A stretch of 64,000 nt of DNA from contig NC_080672.1 in NCBI RefSeq assembly GCF_030247195.1, positions 94,250,113 to 94,314,112 on the forward strand, in the 5' to 3' direction. Shown one piece after another: positions 47,654-59,539 of this stretch (positions are counted from its first letter, which is position 1; each line of letters starts with the position of its first letter). The stretch is from Topomyia yanbarensis (lineage: Eukaryota > Arthropoda > Insecta > Diptera > Culicidae). The notes below the pieces were generated by a model. It ran no database searches. It was not told the DNA's origin and saw only the letters and a list, made by a program, of their open reading frames with translations. Position numbers and translations under genes: made by a program.

Positions 47654-49049
47654 ATGGGACCCATTTCGAAAATCTCTAACATACTGCAAGCAACAACACC
47701 TAGCTACCAGGAAACGTTTGATGTTTTTCGCATGTTCATGGAGATTTGCGGTTTAAATTTTTTCGACGATAATTTTGCGGTAGGCTTTATAAACTTCACC
47801 AGGTTTGTGGTACCGCCGGTAAGCGGATTGTTCAGCGTAGTCGCATGCATCATTCATTTGATTCGATACATGGGGGACGTAGATTCGACCATTCTAAGCC
47901 TTGCAGCGTTTTTCTCTGCATGTGAAGTGATTGTTAAGATTTGTGGAATGGCATACAAACGTTCAAAAGGACTCAAGCTGATGTCTACCGTTCTGGACGA
48001 TAGAAGCTACGAGGATGGACCTACTGAAAAAGCTGCTTTCCTCAAGTATCACACGTTGGCAAGGTATGACCGAAAAGGACTTATGGTATTTACTGGCTAA
48101 CTGAAAAACTAACTTTAATCAGGACTCTGATGTACATTACGATTGTGTCTTATCCATTCACGGCGCTTATGTTACTGTCGTATCCGGCTGTTGCAAGAAA
48201 GCTGAACGAGTACATGCTTCCAGTAGGGTACTCGATTCCGTTCATCAGCCATAAGCAGCAGCCCTGGTATGCGATCAATTACTGTATCATATTCGTTCAG
48301 ATGACTTGGTGTGCACTGGCTTTTGTGGGAATTGATGGTCCCTTCTATATCTACGTTTGCTACTCAACCTGTAAGCTAGAGATTCTCAAGAGCTACATTG
48401 GAAAGATCGGCGAATCCGAGAATATTAAAGAGCAACGGAATTTATTAAGAAAAATCATTAGGATTCATACCGATGTGCTGAAGTGAGCAAGTATCCCAGT
48501 ATTATGTTCTGTGTTCAAAAATCAGTTATTTTCAGGTTTTCGAGAGATTGCTCCGATTTCTACCAGGAAATTTATTTAACTCAAGTTCTATTTTCAATCG
48601 CTCATATTTGCGTGTCACTTTTTCATATTCAACTGGTATTTTTTGACGATAGAGCGAAGTTCAAAAATAATATTTTTTTTTCATTTAGGTACTCATAAAC
48701 AGTTCCTATGGAATGTTACTGACAAACGTGGCCAAAATGTGGATTTTCTGCTACTGTGGTGAACTAGTTGTTACCAAGTCCAACGAGGTATCAGAGGCTA
48801 TGTACAACAATCAATGGTACGCACTTTGGCACAAACAGGATCTCAAGGCCGTTCAGTTTATGCTCGCCAATGCGCAACGTACTGTTGGATTTTCGATTGG
48901 AGGATTTGGCATTTTATCGTACACAACGTTCACTGAGGTAAGGGTATGTGAATTCTAAAAGTTAAGTGAACCTAACTCAACATCAAATTTGATAGATCAT
49001 GAAAACTGCATACAGCTGCAATGCGTTCCTACACAATATGATGAATTAA
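47654..49049 (+). CDS. Odorant receptor (7tm_6 family)
   Basis: Five exons with GT/AG introns: 47,654-48,063, 48,123-48,482, 48,536-48,635, 48,689-48,937 and 48,996-49,049; 390 aa, the usual OR length. These receptors form ligand-gated cation channels with Orco in sensory neuron membranes. Hydrophobic segments appear at about 52-72, 79-98, 138-158, 185-215, 267-287, 299-318 and 354-372. Family features: the short last exons, the C-terminal block MWIFCYCGELVV...SNEVSEAMYNNQWY, then GGFGILSYTTFTEIMKTAYS before the stop. Start ATG 47,654 follows GAAACA, and no upstream in-frame ATG is needed. I cannot give an OR number. A single gene here, no tandem sister in the window. Confidence 0.93.
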
Positions 49050-49054
49050 GGCGG

Positions 49055-50683
49055 TCCGAGCAGTTCCAGTCTGGAGTGGTTAATTAAACGAAGTTACATT
49101 TGCACTCGCACATTTGTTATTCACAATAATTCGTTACTAGTTAAATGATTGAATTAGTAATGATTTACTGATTCTGGAACAATCGGAATATGATAAGAAG
49201 CATGTTTGCAAAACTGCTTTGAATATAGTTATCGCGAAATGAAAAAATATTTTTGTTGCATTTTAGGATCAGAAGTGTGCGTGTTTTGAAACTAGGTATT
49301 ATTAGACCTCTGCTTACTTAGCCTTTAGAGTGATTTGGTATCGAAGGCAGGCCCGTAGCCACGATTTTATTTCGAAAGGGGCTTTAAAATTATTGCATAA
49401 ATCTTTAATTCTGATCTGATGAAATTTTGAGAAGTTCCTTATGAAAACAATTCCACTAAAATTCTAAAAACATGTTCCTTGTCACAAGAAAGGCCATAGT
49501 ACATCAACGAATTCTTGAGGTTGAGTTTGAGTTTTATTATTTATTTACAAGTTACAATTTAGTCTCGTTAAAACAGCGGATGTTCAAGAGTCCAAAGTAT
49601 TAAAATGCTAATCGAATATGACAATCGTTGAAGGAGCTAGAAAATGCAAGATATATTCTAAACTACACGTTTGCAAGCCACTAAATCAAAATGAGCAGAA
49701 CAATATTGTTAGACTGTTCAAATGAAGAGAACGACAAAATTTGCACTATAACTTCTGATTTAGCCGGCGATTTGTAGATGCACAGAAACGGTTCAACTTC
49801 TATTTTCTTGATCTGGCTTCTGACCACTATTATTCATAAGTTCTATGGCATCATGCTAACACAATTTTTTGATATATTCTATTTTAATGAAACTATTTTC
49901 AAGACTGGCCCTGGCCTGAAAAATCAGAGTCCCGGTCAGAAAAAAATTCTTGGTAAGCAATAGTATTAAAATATATATTTCAATGATTTAGTCAACTAAA
50001 GGAAGCTGTCCAGAATTTAATCTATTAAAGAAAATTGTCCACAAACCGAAATAAAATCACTTAAAACTTATTACTACTATCTTCTAATTTACGTATCATT
50101 TGTTAAATGTATCAATGATGACACCATCAAAAAACTAGCAACTACAAATATGAATAAACTCAATAATTTCAGCACCTCTTGCATCCGACACATGGAAGAG
50201 AAAACATCGCACTTACTTTACCTTCCCGGAAAAATAAATAAGGTGTAAGGCCAACTTTCTATGACGATTTCGGTTACACTTCATAAGTCAATTCATAACT
50301 TCGTCAAATAAATATATTGACACGAATCTGCTCAGTAATTGGTTTGTTTGTTAAATAAAAGTAATACGCTCTAATTTTTTTCCACAAGATATTCGACTCC
50401 TTGAACCAAACTGTAATGTCTGTTTGATTGCAGGTTCATTTTACCACAATTTGAGAAACTAGTTTCCATTAAAGCTGTTGCACCTAACGCATCAAGGTCC
50501 TACGGATAACGAAGACGTAAGCGTGTTTCGTAATTGAGAGAATCAGAGCACGATTCCGAAAGCACTCGAGTTGGGTGTACAAAACAGATAGAAGAAGTGC
50601 TCTTGAGTCGATTTTAATTGATTCATATTTCTCTCTTTTCTTCGTGATTTTTGATCATCTCTCTCATTTACTCCATAGCGAAC
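49055..50683. other. No gene recognised
   Basis: AT-rich. Around 49,350-49,390 there is a GGCCCGTAGCCACGATTTTA stretch of the sort seen in dispersed-repeat 3' ends. Nothing else supportable. Confidence 0.4.
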
Positions 50684-50699
50684 AAAAATAAAATGAGAG

Positions 50700-51644
50700 G
50701 TTCGAGGTGTACTAGCAAGCCGCGATATTCTCTACATGTCCCTTATATACACGTTCCTCAAAACCATCAATATCCAAATTTAAATGCCCCTATCTTATCT
50801 CTTGTCATTCCCAGAAGTGCCCTCTTCCGCCTACCGTCCCCAACGATGGTTTGATACGACTCCAAGACGAGACAAAACATCTGTCGAATGAACCAACAAC
50901 ACGAGATCTACAGTACAACATCACACGCGCAGCGCGGTGTGTTCCCGATCCGTATCTGAGCCGTACTACGAAATCGTCTGGAGGAACCCCTGCCGGCTCG
51001 AGGAAAACCGCCCGGTGTCCCAATACTTGATACATACGATCGAATCTGTAATCCTGGCCGTTGATTCCTGATACCGGAAACTGAAAGTTTATATCCCCCC
51101 CCCCGTTCAGCCTTGTCCTCCCTCCCTCCCATGTCTCTGATACACAGATGTATGACTTCACCCCCTTCTCCCCTTGAATATCGTCCCAAAACTTATGTGC
51201 CCCCCTATCTTCTAGTTTTAGTTGATCAATAGTTAATCTCGTTAAGAAATGCACAACAGTACCACTACTTTAAAATAGCCGTAATTAATTACCCCTAATC
51301 TTGAACCACTCTCTCTAGTTATTTCTAGTTAATAAGCTTGTAAAATGTTCCGCTTAGTTAATAATTAATTTCTCCTACAATCTCCCTTCTAAAAATCATA
51401 AAGTGAATTACTATAAAAAGAACACACAAAATGACCCGTCCCCCCAATCTTACGAATATTATATTATACCCTCTTTTATATGTATAAGTTAGCTGTAAAG
51501 TTTTTTTTTAGTTTCATTATATAAAACAAAATAATATTGAAATGTGTAACCCCCTAGTTTTAAGAAATTCAAAATGTAAAACAATGAAAAAATGGCACCT
51601 TTAAGCTAACGCATACGTGCCTTATCAAATAAACAAATTGAAAA
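50700..51644 (+). mobile_element. 5'-truncated LINE insertion with target-site duplication
   Basis: AAAAATAAAATGAGAG flanks it at 50,684-50,699 and 51,645-51,660, a 16-bp duplication (A-run makes the edge uncertain by a few bases). The 3' end reads AAGCTAACGCATACGTGCCT, TATCAAATAAACAAATTG and poly(A). Only 3' UTR and possibly the last coding bases remain. This is the signature of target-primed reverse transcription. Confidence 0.85.
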
Positions 51645-51660
51645 AAAAATAAAATGAGAG

Positions 51661-51993
51661 ACTGTCACATACTGAAAACATAAAATCGAGACACAAATCC
51701 TAACTTATTTACATATAGATTCAACCAGTTACAACACTGTAGTCGCTCTCCGTGATAGCCTACTGAAGTCTGTTCAATGTATCGCCACGTCCTTTTTAAA
51801 CTTAAATAGACATTTATTGGAAACCATCGAAAACGACTAAAATGCTGGCGCTGGTTGCAACAAGTGGTTTAGCATCAATTGACATCCGATGGAAAGTAAA
51901 GAAAAATCATGACAATTAGTCCTACGCCAAATGTGTGCGTTTCTGCATATCAGCGAGGTTAGTAATATACGAGTGTATATAATTCGTGGGTAT
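51661..51993. other. No gene recognised
   Basis: Short intergenic stretch between the LINE insertion and the foldback element. Confidence 0.4.
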
Positions 51994-52001
51994 ATGAACA
52001 T

Positions 52002-53160
52002 TAGACTGCCCAGAAAAATGATGAATTTTTGAAAACTCAATCGGCCCACCCCTGAGTCGATTCCTAGTCCCACCAGGAGTACTTGCACCAAATTTGAAGC
52101 AAATCGGACAAGTCTAACTACCGGACCAACGTGGCTGAAGTTTGTATGGAAATTTTCAACAATTTACATGGAGAAAACTCCCTAGTTCGTATTTTCGCCA
52201 CTAGGTGGCACTGTATGCATTGTATTATCACTGTAAGTGAAAAGAAGAAAGATAATTTAATTGTCTACAACTTTGTCGAAGACTGCTAGTAAATCCGGCT
52301 TCGTTAAAAGAAGTTATTAAACTTTTAACGAAGTGATGTCTGAGTCAGTTTTGCATGGTTGTGTATCAGTACTCGAGTCCCGCGAACTATACATTTTTAT
52401 GAAATAATGGTTAGATTTAGCTGAATAGTATGTTTACAATAATTGTATTAAATAATACGGGCTGTGTTTTGGTTAGAAAATTTTAGTTCTACCTGTGGCC
52501 GCATAGAGGGCGCCACCACTAACTTTTCATAGAAGAGAGATAGAGTATCAAGATGATTGGATGAAATACTGAAAAATACCTGCTCTATAACTTTGTAGAA
52601 GACACCAAATTTCTATCTCTCTCCGTTGAAAAGTTAGTGTTGGCGCTCTATGCGGTAACAGGAGGAACTAAAATTTTCTAACCAAAGCATGACTCGTATT
52701 ATTTACTATAATTCTTGTAAACATACCATTGAGCTAAACCTAACGATTATTTCACAAAAAATGTTTAGTTCGTGTGACTCGAGTACTGATACACAACCAT
52801 GCACTGTTAGGCCCCATGCAAAACTGACTCAGACATCACTTCGTTAAAAGTTTAATAACTTCTTTTAACAAAGTCGGATTGACTAGCAGTCTTCGACAAA
52901 GTTGTAGACAATTAAATTATCTTTCTTATTTTCGCTTACTGTGATAATACGATGCATACAGTGCCACCTAGCGGCGAAAATGCGAACTGGTAGGTTTTCT
53001 CCATATAAATTGTTGAAAATTTCCATACAAACTTCAGCCACGTTGGTCCGGCAGTTAGACTTGTCCGATTTGCTTCAAATTTGGTGCAAGTACTCCTGGT
53101 GGGACTAGGAATCGACTCAGAGGTGGGCCAATAGGGGTCATTTTTTTTCCTGTCACTCTA
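52002..53160. mobile_element. 1,159-bp foldback element with ~540-bp inverted arms
   Basis: ATGAACAT is duplicated at 51,994-52,001 and 53,161-53,168. Ends are TAGACTGCCCAG and, reversed, TAGAGTGACAGG. The arms pair almost throughout: for example AGGAGTACTTGCACCAAATT at 52,075, GATAATTTAATTGTCTACAA at 52,251 and CTCGAGTACTGATACACAAC (reversed) all have partners. The centre is near 52,575 with only ~50 bp unpaired. No coding frame. The 8-bp target fits hAT-type enzymes, but the family is unproven. Confidence 0.9.
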
Positions 53161-53594
53161 ATGAACATCTCAGTAAACCGCTATTCTACCACTTGTTGGC
53201 TTGTTTACTTTTTCATGTTTTTCTTGCTAATTATTCGATTGTTAAAAGTATCACGGTTGTTCGAATTAACAGTATTTTTGGTGCGGTACGCATTCCCTGC
53301 ATAAACATGAAATTGAGTGTCAATACAAATAATTTTGCATTAAAATAGCACGAAACAAAAACTGTCTTCTTAGCTATATTGTTATCAGCAAATTGAAATG
53401 TTGCACTCTTGAGTAAGATGCCTGGTGTTTATACCCAGCGTACAATGCACTAAACTATTACCATCAATCAATTTGCGTGTAATTTAACTAACTTTATTCT
53501 AGCCAATATCTAGAATAAAAGTTTTGTTAAACGTTGCAATCACTACCGATAAAGTGCGATAAGTTTGGAGAGTTTTTGTGCTCAATTTTCTCTA

Positions 53595-53870
53595 AATTTT
53601 TTTATATATAATTCGTTTATTCGATTCGGTTCAATGCGTTAGCTAAACAGAGCTGTGGGTCTTTTATATATTTCCTGTCGTCATCGTGGTTACTGCCATG
53701 TTTATGTGCGCGAGCTGTCAATGTTACCTGAACAGCAGCCACAAATTTGGCAATTGTTTGTGGTTGAGGTAATGGTATTGGAGTCTAGCGAAAGATGTAA
53801 TGTGTGTAGTGATATTATCGTATTATGTTTTGTACGTGAAGGATCAGGTAAGTAGATTGACCACCTAGAT
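53595..53870 (-). mobile_element. LINE 3' tail fragment
   Basis: On the minus strand CAGCTCTGTTTAGCTAACGC, ATTGAACCGAATCGAATAAA and CGAATTATATA repeat the 3'-end plan AGCTAACGCAT...AATAAACGAAT seen at 4.2, 51.6 and 54.1 kb. No coding motifs are recognised upstream of it. Confidence 0.5.
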
Positions 53871-54400
53871 TCTCACCACAAAAACATTTGAAATACGAGG
53901 AATTACTTCCTAGATTTATAATAAATTCCATTTCCTCCCAAATGTGATATGAATCTTCACAGAAAACTGAATAAAAAAATTTCTTCCTATTATTTTGAAG
54001 AAAAGTGACCGAATTTTACAGTAAAATATGAGATCTTTCAGTTTTCATGAAGCCATTTTCCGAAACTCGAACTTTTTTCTATTTTTTTTTTTTTTCATAC
54101 GTTTATTTGACACGGCATTTGCAATAGCTTTTTACGCCAGTTTCTTTTTTTACATAGCACGTTACAAAAATCCTTAAGACTAATTTTAACTATACTAGTA
54201 CTTTGTCTAAAACTAACACTGAAATCACTTTATTGTTTGCTTTTTTCCTTACATTGTTGTATTTCATACTGATCTAGTATTTTCGGGTGTATTTATTTAC
54301 TTTTTTTCTGTTATTGTCTAAATTTAAAAACTAAATATTCTAGGTTCCTTTAATTGGTGAATGATTAGCCTTGGATGAGAGTATGAGGAGATGAATTTAA

Positions 54401-57400
54401 TTAAATTTTGACAGACGCTGTTTTTAGAAAATGATAGATAAGTTCCATGTATAGAGGATCGCGATACGTCAGGATGTCTCTAACAGGAACATGGATTGGT
54501 CTTCCTCGGACTTGTAAAGAATCTACTAATTGTGATCTGGCTTCACGATATTCAGTGCAGGACCAAACAACATGCTCAATGTCATGGTAACCTTCTCCAC
54601 AAGCACAATGATTACCCTCAGCGAGCCCAATACGACGGAGATGCGCATCTAAAGTATAATGATTGGACATGAGCCTAGACATCACACGGATGAAGTCCCG
54701 ACTTACATCCAATCCTTTGAACCATGCCTTCGTTGATACTTTAGGGGTAATTGAGTGTAGCCATCGTCCCATATCTCCATTGTCCCAAGATGTTTGCCAA
54801 CTAGCAAGTGTCCTCTGTCGAGAAGCGCTATAAAATTCATTGTAAGCGATGGGTCTTTCATATATTTCACCATCTAGTGCACCAATCTTGGCTAAATTAT
54901 CAGCTTTCTCATTGCCCGCAATAGAGCAATGGGCGGGGAGCCACACTAGGGTAAATTTATAACATTTTCTTGTCAGGTTACTCAGAGATTCTCGTATCTT
55001 CCCCAAAAAGAATGGATCGTGATTATCAATCCTCTTTGAGCGTAGAGCTGCAATTGTGCTGAGACTATCAGTGAGGATAAAGTAATGGTTCGGGGGTAAA
55101 GTATTAATTATTTGCAAACTATAGTGAACTGCTGCTAGTTCCGCTATATAAACAGAGGCGGGTTCTGCAAGTTTGAGAGAAATTGAAAAATTATTGTTGA
55201 AAATACCGAAACCAGTGGCCTCACTGATTCGTGACCCATCAGTGTAAAACATTTTAAGGCAGTCTATGTGTTGATATTTACTTGTGAATATTTTAGGGAT
55301 CTCCCGCGAGCGTAGATGATCCGGAATTCCACGAATCTCTGCTTGCATGGACGTGTCGAAGAATAAAGTGGATTCAGGAATATCTAGTATATTGACGTAT
55401 GTGGGAACATACCTAGCAGGCGTTATTTCTTGTGACATGTGATTGAAATACACTGTCATGAATCTGGTTTGGGGTTGAAGCTCGACAAGTCTTTCAAAAT
55501 TTTCAATTACCAGTGGGTTCATAACCTCACATCGAATAAGTAAACGAGAAGAGAGATCCCAGAATCGGTCTTTTAAAGGAAGAACTCCCGCTAGTACTTC
55601 AAGACTCATCGTATGGGTCGATTGCATGCAACCTAAGGCAATTCGTAAACAGCGATACTGTATCCGTTCCAGTTTAATAATGTGAGTGTTCGCAGCTGAA
55701 CGGAAACAGATGCACCCATATTCCATTACTGAAAGTATTGTTGTTTGATACAATCTTATCATGTCACTTGGATGAGAACCCCACCATGATCCAGTTATTG
55801 TTCGCAGAAAATTTATCCTTTGTTGGCATTTCGTTATTAGATACCTAATGTGGCCTCCCCATGTGCCTTTAGAATCGAACCAAATTCCAAGGTATTTAAA
55901 AGTCAGGACTTGGGCTATCGTTCTACCAACCAACTGAAGCTGAAGCTGAGCTGGATCACGCTTCCTTGAAAAAACAACCAACTCTGTTTTCTCCGTAGAG
56001 AAATCGATGCCTAACTTCAAAGCCCAACTTGATAAATTATCCAAACTATCTTGCAGTGGTTGTTGTAAATTTAAGGCTTTTGGTCCTGTAACAGAAACCA
56101 CGCCATCATCTGCAAGTTGTCTTAGAGTGCATGGGCTGACAATACAATTATCAATATCATTCACGTAAAAATTGTAGAGAAGGGGGCTTAAACAAGAACC
56201 TTGTGGGAGACCCATGTAACTTATTCTGAATGTTGCCAAATCGCCATATGAAAAATGCATGTGCTTTTCTGACAATAAGTTGTATAAATAATTATTTAAT
56301 ATTGGTGAAAGACCACATTGATGTAGTTTCTCTGAGAGAACATCAATGGAAACAGAGTCAAATGCTCCTTTTATGTCTAAGAACACAGACGCCATTTGTT
56401 CTTTTTTTGCATAAGCTAGTTGGATTTCTGACGAAAGTAGCGCCAGACAATCATTCGTTCCCTTTCCCCTCCGAAAACCAAACTGGGTATCTGATAGCAA
56501 GCCGTTCGCCTCAACCCAATTGTCGAGACGTCGTAGGATAATTTTTTCCAACAATTTCCTGATGCAGGATAACATTGCAATCGGTCGATACGAGTTATGA
56601 TCGGAGGCTGGTTTTCCCGGTTTTGGAATAGCGATAACTCTCACTTGTCTCCAGTCGTGCGGGACAATGTTCTGCTCAAGAAGCTTATTGAATAAATTCA
56701 ACAAGCGTCTTTTTGCTAGGTCAGGCAGATTCTTCACCAAGTTGATTTTAATTCTGTCTAGTCCCGGAGCATTATTGTTGCATGAGAGGAGTGCAATTGA
56801 GAATTCCATCATTGTCAAAGGCGAATCTATGAAATCGTTACTTGTGGGAGCATCGCGAGTGATTTTCTGCGCAGGAGCAGAATCGGGACAAATTTTCTTG
56901 GCAAAATTAAATATCCAACGATTCGAAAAATCTTCGCTTTCATTAGTCACGTTTCGATTCCTCATTCTTCTGGCTGTGTTCCAAAGAGTACTCATTGATG
57001 TTTCTCTTGACAAGCCATTAACGAAGTGTCTCCAATAACTAGATTTTTTGGCACGACGTATACTGTCAAATTTGTTTTGCAAAATGAAATAATTTTCAAA
57101 GTTCTCACGTATACCCCCTTTCTGTTTCATAATTTCTTTGTAGGCAACTTGTTTAGCTTCATATGCATCAGAGCACTCTTTGTCCCACCAAGGATTAGGG
57201 GGCCGTCTATTTATTGTCATTCCAGGATTGCATTTCGTTTGGGCTTGTTCTGCTGCTTCAATAATTAAACCCGCTAAGAATTCATATTCTTCGGTAGGGG
57301 GTAGCTCTTCTGTCGAAGCAAGAGAAGTGGAAATTAATGTTTCGTATGTTTTCCAATCAATATTTCGTGTTAAGTCATAAGGAACATTGATTAAATTCGT

Positions 57401-58093
57401 AAGGCCTAAATCACTGTTAATTGAAACAACGATTGGCAAATGATCGCTACCGTGAGGATCAGGTACAACCTTCCACGTGCAATCTAACCGAAGTGATGTC
57501 GAGCACAGAGATAGATCTAATGCACTTGGACGTGCAGGAGGTCTGGGGATGCGTGTTGTTTCGCCAGTATTTAAAACTGTCATATTAAATTCGTCACAAA
57601 CATTGTATATCAAAGAGGATCGATTATCATTGTAGAGGGAACCCCACAATACTCCGTGCGAGTTGAAGTCTCCCAGTATCAGACGCGGAGCAGCCATGGA
57701 TTCCACTACCTCAAAAATTTGACGTTGTCCAATTTGAACTTTGGGAGGTATATATATAGAAGCGATAGACATGTCTTTGCCTTTAATGTTCGTTTGGACA
57801 GCTACAGCCTCAATGCCCGCAAACAAGGGGATGTTAATTCTATAGAAAGAATAGCACTTTTTAATTCCTAGAAGCACTCCTCCATACGGGGTGTCTCGGT
57901 CTAGGCGAATAATGTTGAAATCATTTAAGTTGAAATTAATGTTTGAGGTAAGCCATGTTTCACATAGAGCAAAAGCATCGCATTTTAAATTATGCAGTAA
58001 AATTTTTAAGGAATCAATTTTAGGTATGATACTTCTGCAATTCCACTGTAAAACAGTGATGGAATCTTTCATTGGAGGAGGTGAATTACCCAT
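54401..58093 (-). CDS. LINE ORF2: endonuclease, reverse transcriptase, RNase H
   Basis: 1230 aa from the first ATG (58,093, MGNSPPPMKDS). That ATG overlaps the ORF1 stop as ATGGGTAA. Domains: AP endonuclease (about 15-225; LQWNCRSI, CETWLTSN, LILGDFNSH, DPHGSDHLPIVV); RT (about 470-740; IPKPGKPASDHNSYRPIAML, FGFRRGKGTNDC, FLDIKGAFDSV, GLPQGSCLSPLLYNFYVND, catalytic QLADDGVVSV); RNase H (about 950-1080; FYTDGSRISEATG, IAELAAVHYSL, ILTDSLSTIAAL, WLPAHCSIAGNEKADNLAKI, with all four acidic residues); and a Cys/His C-terminus (CACGEGYHDIEHVVWSC). The enzyme nicks target DNA and copies its own RNA there. No internal stop. Confidence 0.93.
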   Translation of the reverse strand: MGNSPPPMKDSITVLQWNCRSIIPKIDSLKILLHNLKCDAFALCETWLTSNINFNLNDFNIIRLDRDTPYGGVLLGIKKCYSFYRINIPLFAGIEAVAVQTNIKGKDMSIASIYIPPKVQIGQRQIFEVVESMAAPRLILGDFNSHGVLWGSLYNDNRSSLIYNVCDEFNMTVLNTGETTRIPRPPARPSALDLSLCSTSLRLDCTWKVVPDPHGSDHLPIVVSINSDLGLTNLINVPYDLTRNIDWKTYETLISTSLASTEELPPTEEYEFLAGLIIEAAEQAQTKCNPGMTINRRPPNPWWDKECSDAYEAKQVAYKEIMKQKGGIRENFENYFILQNKFDSIRRAKKSSYWRHFVNGLSRETSMSTLWNTARRMRNRNVTNESEDFSNRWIFNFAKKICPDSAPAQKITRDAPTSNDFIDSPLTMMEFSIALLSCNNNAPGLDRIKINLVKNLPDLAKRRLLNLFNKLLEQNIVPHDWRQVRVIAIPKPGKPASDHNSYRPIAMLSCIRKLLEKIILRRLDNWVEANGLLSDTQFGFRRGKGTNDCLALLSSEIQLAYAKKEQMASVFLDIKGAFDSVSIDVLSEKLHQCGLSPILNNYLYNLLSEKHMHFSYGDLATFRISYMGLPQGSCLSPLLYNFYVNDIDNCIVSPCTLRQLADDGVVSVTGPKALNLQQPLQDSLDNLSSWALKLGIDFSTEKTELVVFSRKRDPAQLQLQLVGRTIAQVLTFKYLGIWFDSKGTWGGHIRYLITKCQQRINFLRTITGSWWGSHPSDMIRLYQTTILSVMEYGCICFRSAANTHIIKLERIQYRCLRIALGCMQSTHTMSLEVLAGVLPLKDRFWDLSSRLLIRCEVMNPLVIENFERLVELQPQTRFMTVYFNHMSQEITPARYVPTYVNILDIPESTLFFDTSMQAEIRGIPDHLRSREIPKIFTSKYQHIDCLKMFYTDGSRISEATGFGIFNNNFSISLKLAEPASVYIAELAAVHYSLQIINTLPPNHYFILTDSLSTIAALRSKRIDNHDPFFLGKIRESLSNLTRKCYKFTLVWLPAHCSIAGNEKADNLAKIGALDGEIYERPIAYNEFYSASRQRTLASWQTSWDNGDMGRWLHSITPKVSTKAWFKGLDVSRDFIRVMSRLMSNHYTLDAHLRRIGLAEGNHCACGEGYHDIEHVVWSCTEYREARSQLVDSLQVRGRPIHVPVRDILTYRDPLYMELIYHFLKTASVKI

Positions 58094-59399
58094 TGAAAGA
58101 TACAATCGCTGCAAGGATGGGCCATTGAGCAATCAGCTGCTCTAAAAATGTTCTAATTGTTGGGAGGAAAGCTGAAAGTATACTCTTTAGTGGTTCAGAA
58201 ATATTGAATGCTTTAAAAATCCAATCAACAATTTCAGAAAACTTCAATAATCCTACCCCCGGCTGAGGCTCAGAGGTAGTCGAAATTTTATTATTTCCAG
58301 TAATGGTGTTCTGTTTGGATTGTACGTTCCCAAAACCGGGCGGAATTGATTTCGGTTTTGAATCGGAATTTTTCGGTTTTGGGCGCAGTTTATCTATTGG
58401 TGGAGAAATTTTAAGGCCCTTTCTTGGCAGCTTGGGAAAAGAAGACTGTTTTCTTTTTCTGGAATTTCCGGGTAAAACAAATGATGTACCTTCGCACGCT
58501 CCGTCAGAGTCAGACTGTTCCGAAAATAGAGATGCGTAAGTGTTTTCTAAGAAGATGGGTTTAGGGGTAGCATTTTTCAACATTTCTGCATAGGAGCGCT
58601 TAGACCTCTCCTTCAAGGATCGTTTAATTTTATCCTCACGCAATTTATAAATGGGGCATGCAGGGAGCTCATGTGAGTTTTCTCCGCACATTAAACATTT
58701 TTCTGAATTTTCATTGCATGTATCCTCTTGATGAGAACCCCCACATTTGCCACACCGTGCCTTATTGGAACAGTAAGTGGCTGTGTGGCCAAGCTGTTTG
58801 CAATTAAGGCAATTCATTACACGAGGGATAAAAAGGCGAACAGGGAGACGAATCTTATCGATAATGACATAGTTGGGCAGCGCAGACCCAGCGAAAGTCA
58901 CTCGAAATGAGTCAGACAGTCGATAAACTTTTTTATCTCCTTCGTGTGATACTGAATGCAATTGCTTGCATTCAAGTATTTTTACGTCTTTAAGTATGGT
59001 GTCTTTGAAACGACCAACCCCATGCTTAACTAAGTCATCAACAGTCAAACTCGATTCTGTGATGACCCCATCAATTTCAATTTCCTTTGAAGGAATATAC
59101 GCTCTATACTCACGCGTAAAAAGCTCGCAAGAAGCAATTGCATTGGCTTGTTTGAAACTACCAACGACAATGCGTATTTTATCTTTATTGACTTTGACGA
59201 TCTCTTTTACATCCGAGAATCGCGAAGTCAAATCTTTAGAAATTTGAATAATATTTAGCGCCTTTACTTTACGCCTAATAAATACAATCCATGGTCCCGT
59301 TGACGACTCTGGGTAAATTTTAATTCTAGTCGGATTTACATTTTCAGCATAAGGCTTAGGGGGAGGGTCTGTTACTCGTTCTCCCATCTCTTCATCCAT
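58086..59399 (-). CDS. LINE ORF1: gag-like nucleic-acid-binding protein
   Basis: 437 aa from ATG 59,399 (MDEEMGERVTDPPPKPYAEN). The open frame extends a few codons upstream without an ATG. A central RRM-like part (WIVFIRRKVKALNIIQISKD, IKIRIVVGSFKQA-like text) is followed by three zinc knuckles: CLNCKQLGHTATYC, CGKCGGSHQEDTC and CLMCGENSHELPAC, at roughly residues 205-265. A basic, Pro/Ser-rich tail follows. Proteins of this plan bind the element RNA and form the transposition particle. The stop overlaps the ORF2 start, so ORF2 is probably translated by termination-reinitiation. Confidence 0.92.
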   Translation of the reverse strand: MDEEMGERVTDPPPKPYAENVNPTRIKIYPESSTGPWIVFIRRKVKALNIIQISKDLTSRFSDVKEIVKVNKDKIRIVVGSFKQANAIASCELFTREYRAYIPSKEIEIDGVITESSLTVDDLVKHGVGRFKDTILKDVKILECKQLHSVSHEGDKKVYRLSDSFRVTFAGSALPNYVIIDKIRLPVRLFIPRVMNCLNCKQLGHTATYCSNKARCGKCGGSHQEDTCNENSEKCLMCGENSHELPACPIYKLREDKIKRSLKERSKRSYAEMLKNATPKPIFLENTYASLFSEQSDSDGACEGTSFVLPGNSRKRKQSSFPKLPRKGLKISPPIDKLRPKPKNSDSKPKSIPPGFGNVQSKQNTITGNNKISTTSEPQPGVGLLKFSEIVDWIFKAFNISEPLKSILSAFLPTIRTFLEQLIAQWPILAAIVSFNG

Positions 59400-59539
59400 T
59401 TTACCTAGCAAGAAAAACTATCACAAAAAGGAATGAAAAATATACCTGTTATACCTGTAGAACACACCTCATGTGTTACGTTGTAAACTCGGTGCCCGTT
59501 GTTTGACAATGTGACACCTGCTGTTCTTCTTCGTCGCGT

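Noticed and set aside
59399..59411. ORF1 start four codons further upstream
   Set aside because: That codon is TTG. The first ATG is at 59,399. Likewise the 58,132 start for ORF2 is TTG and the ATG is at 58,093.
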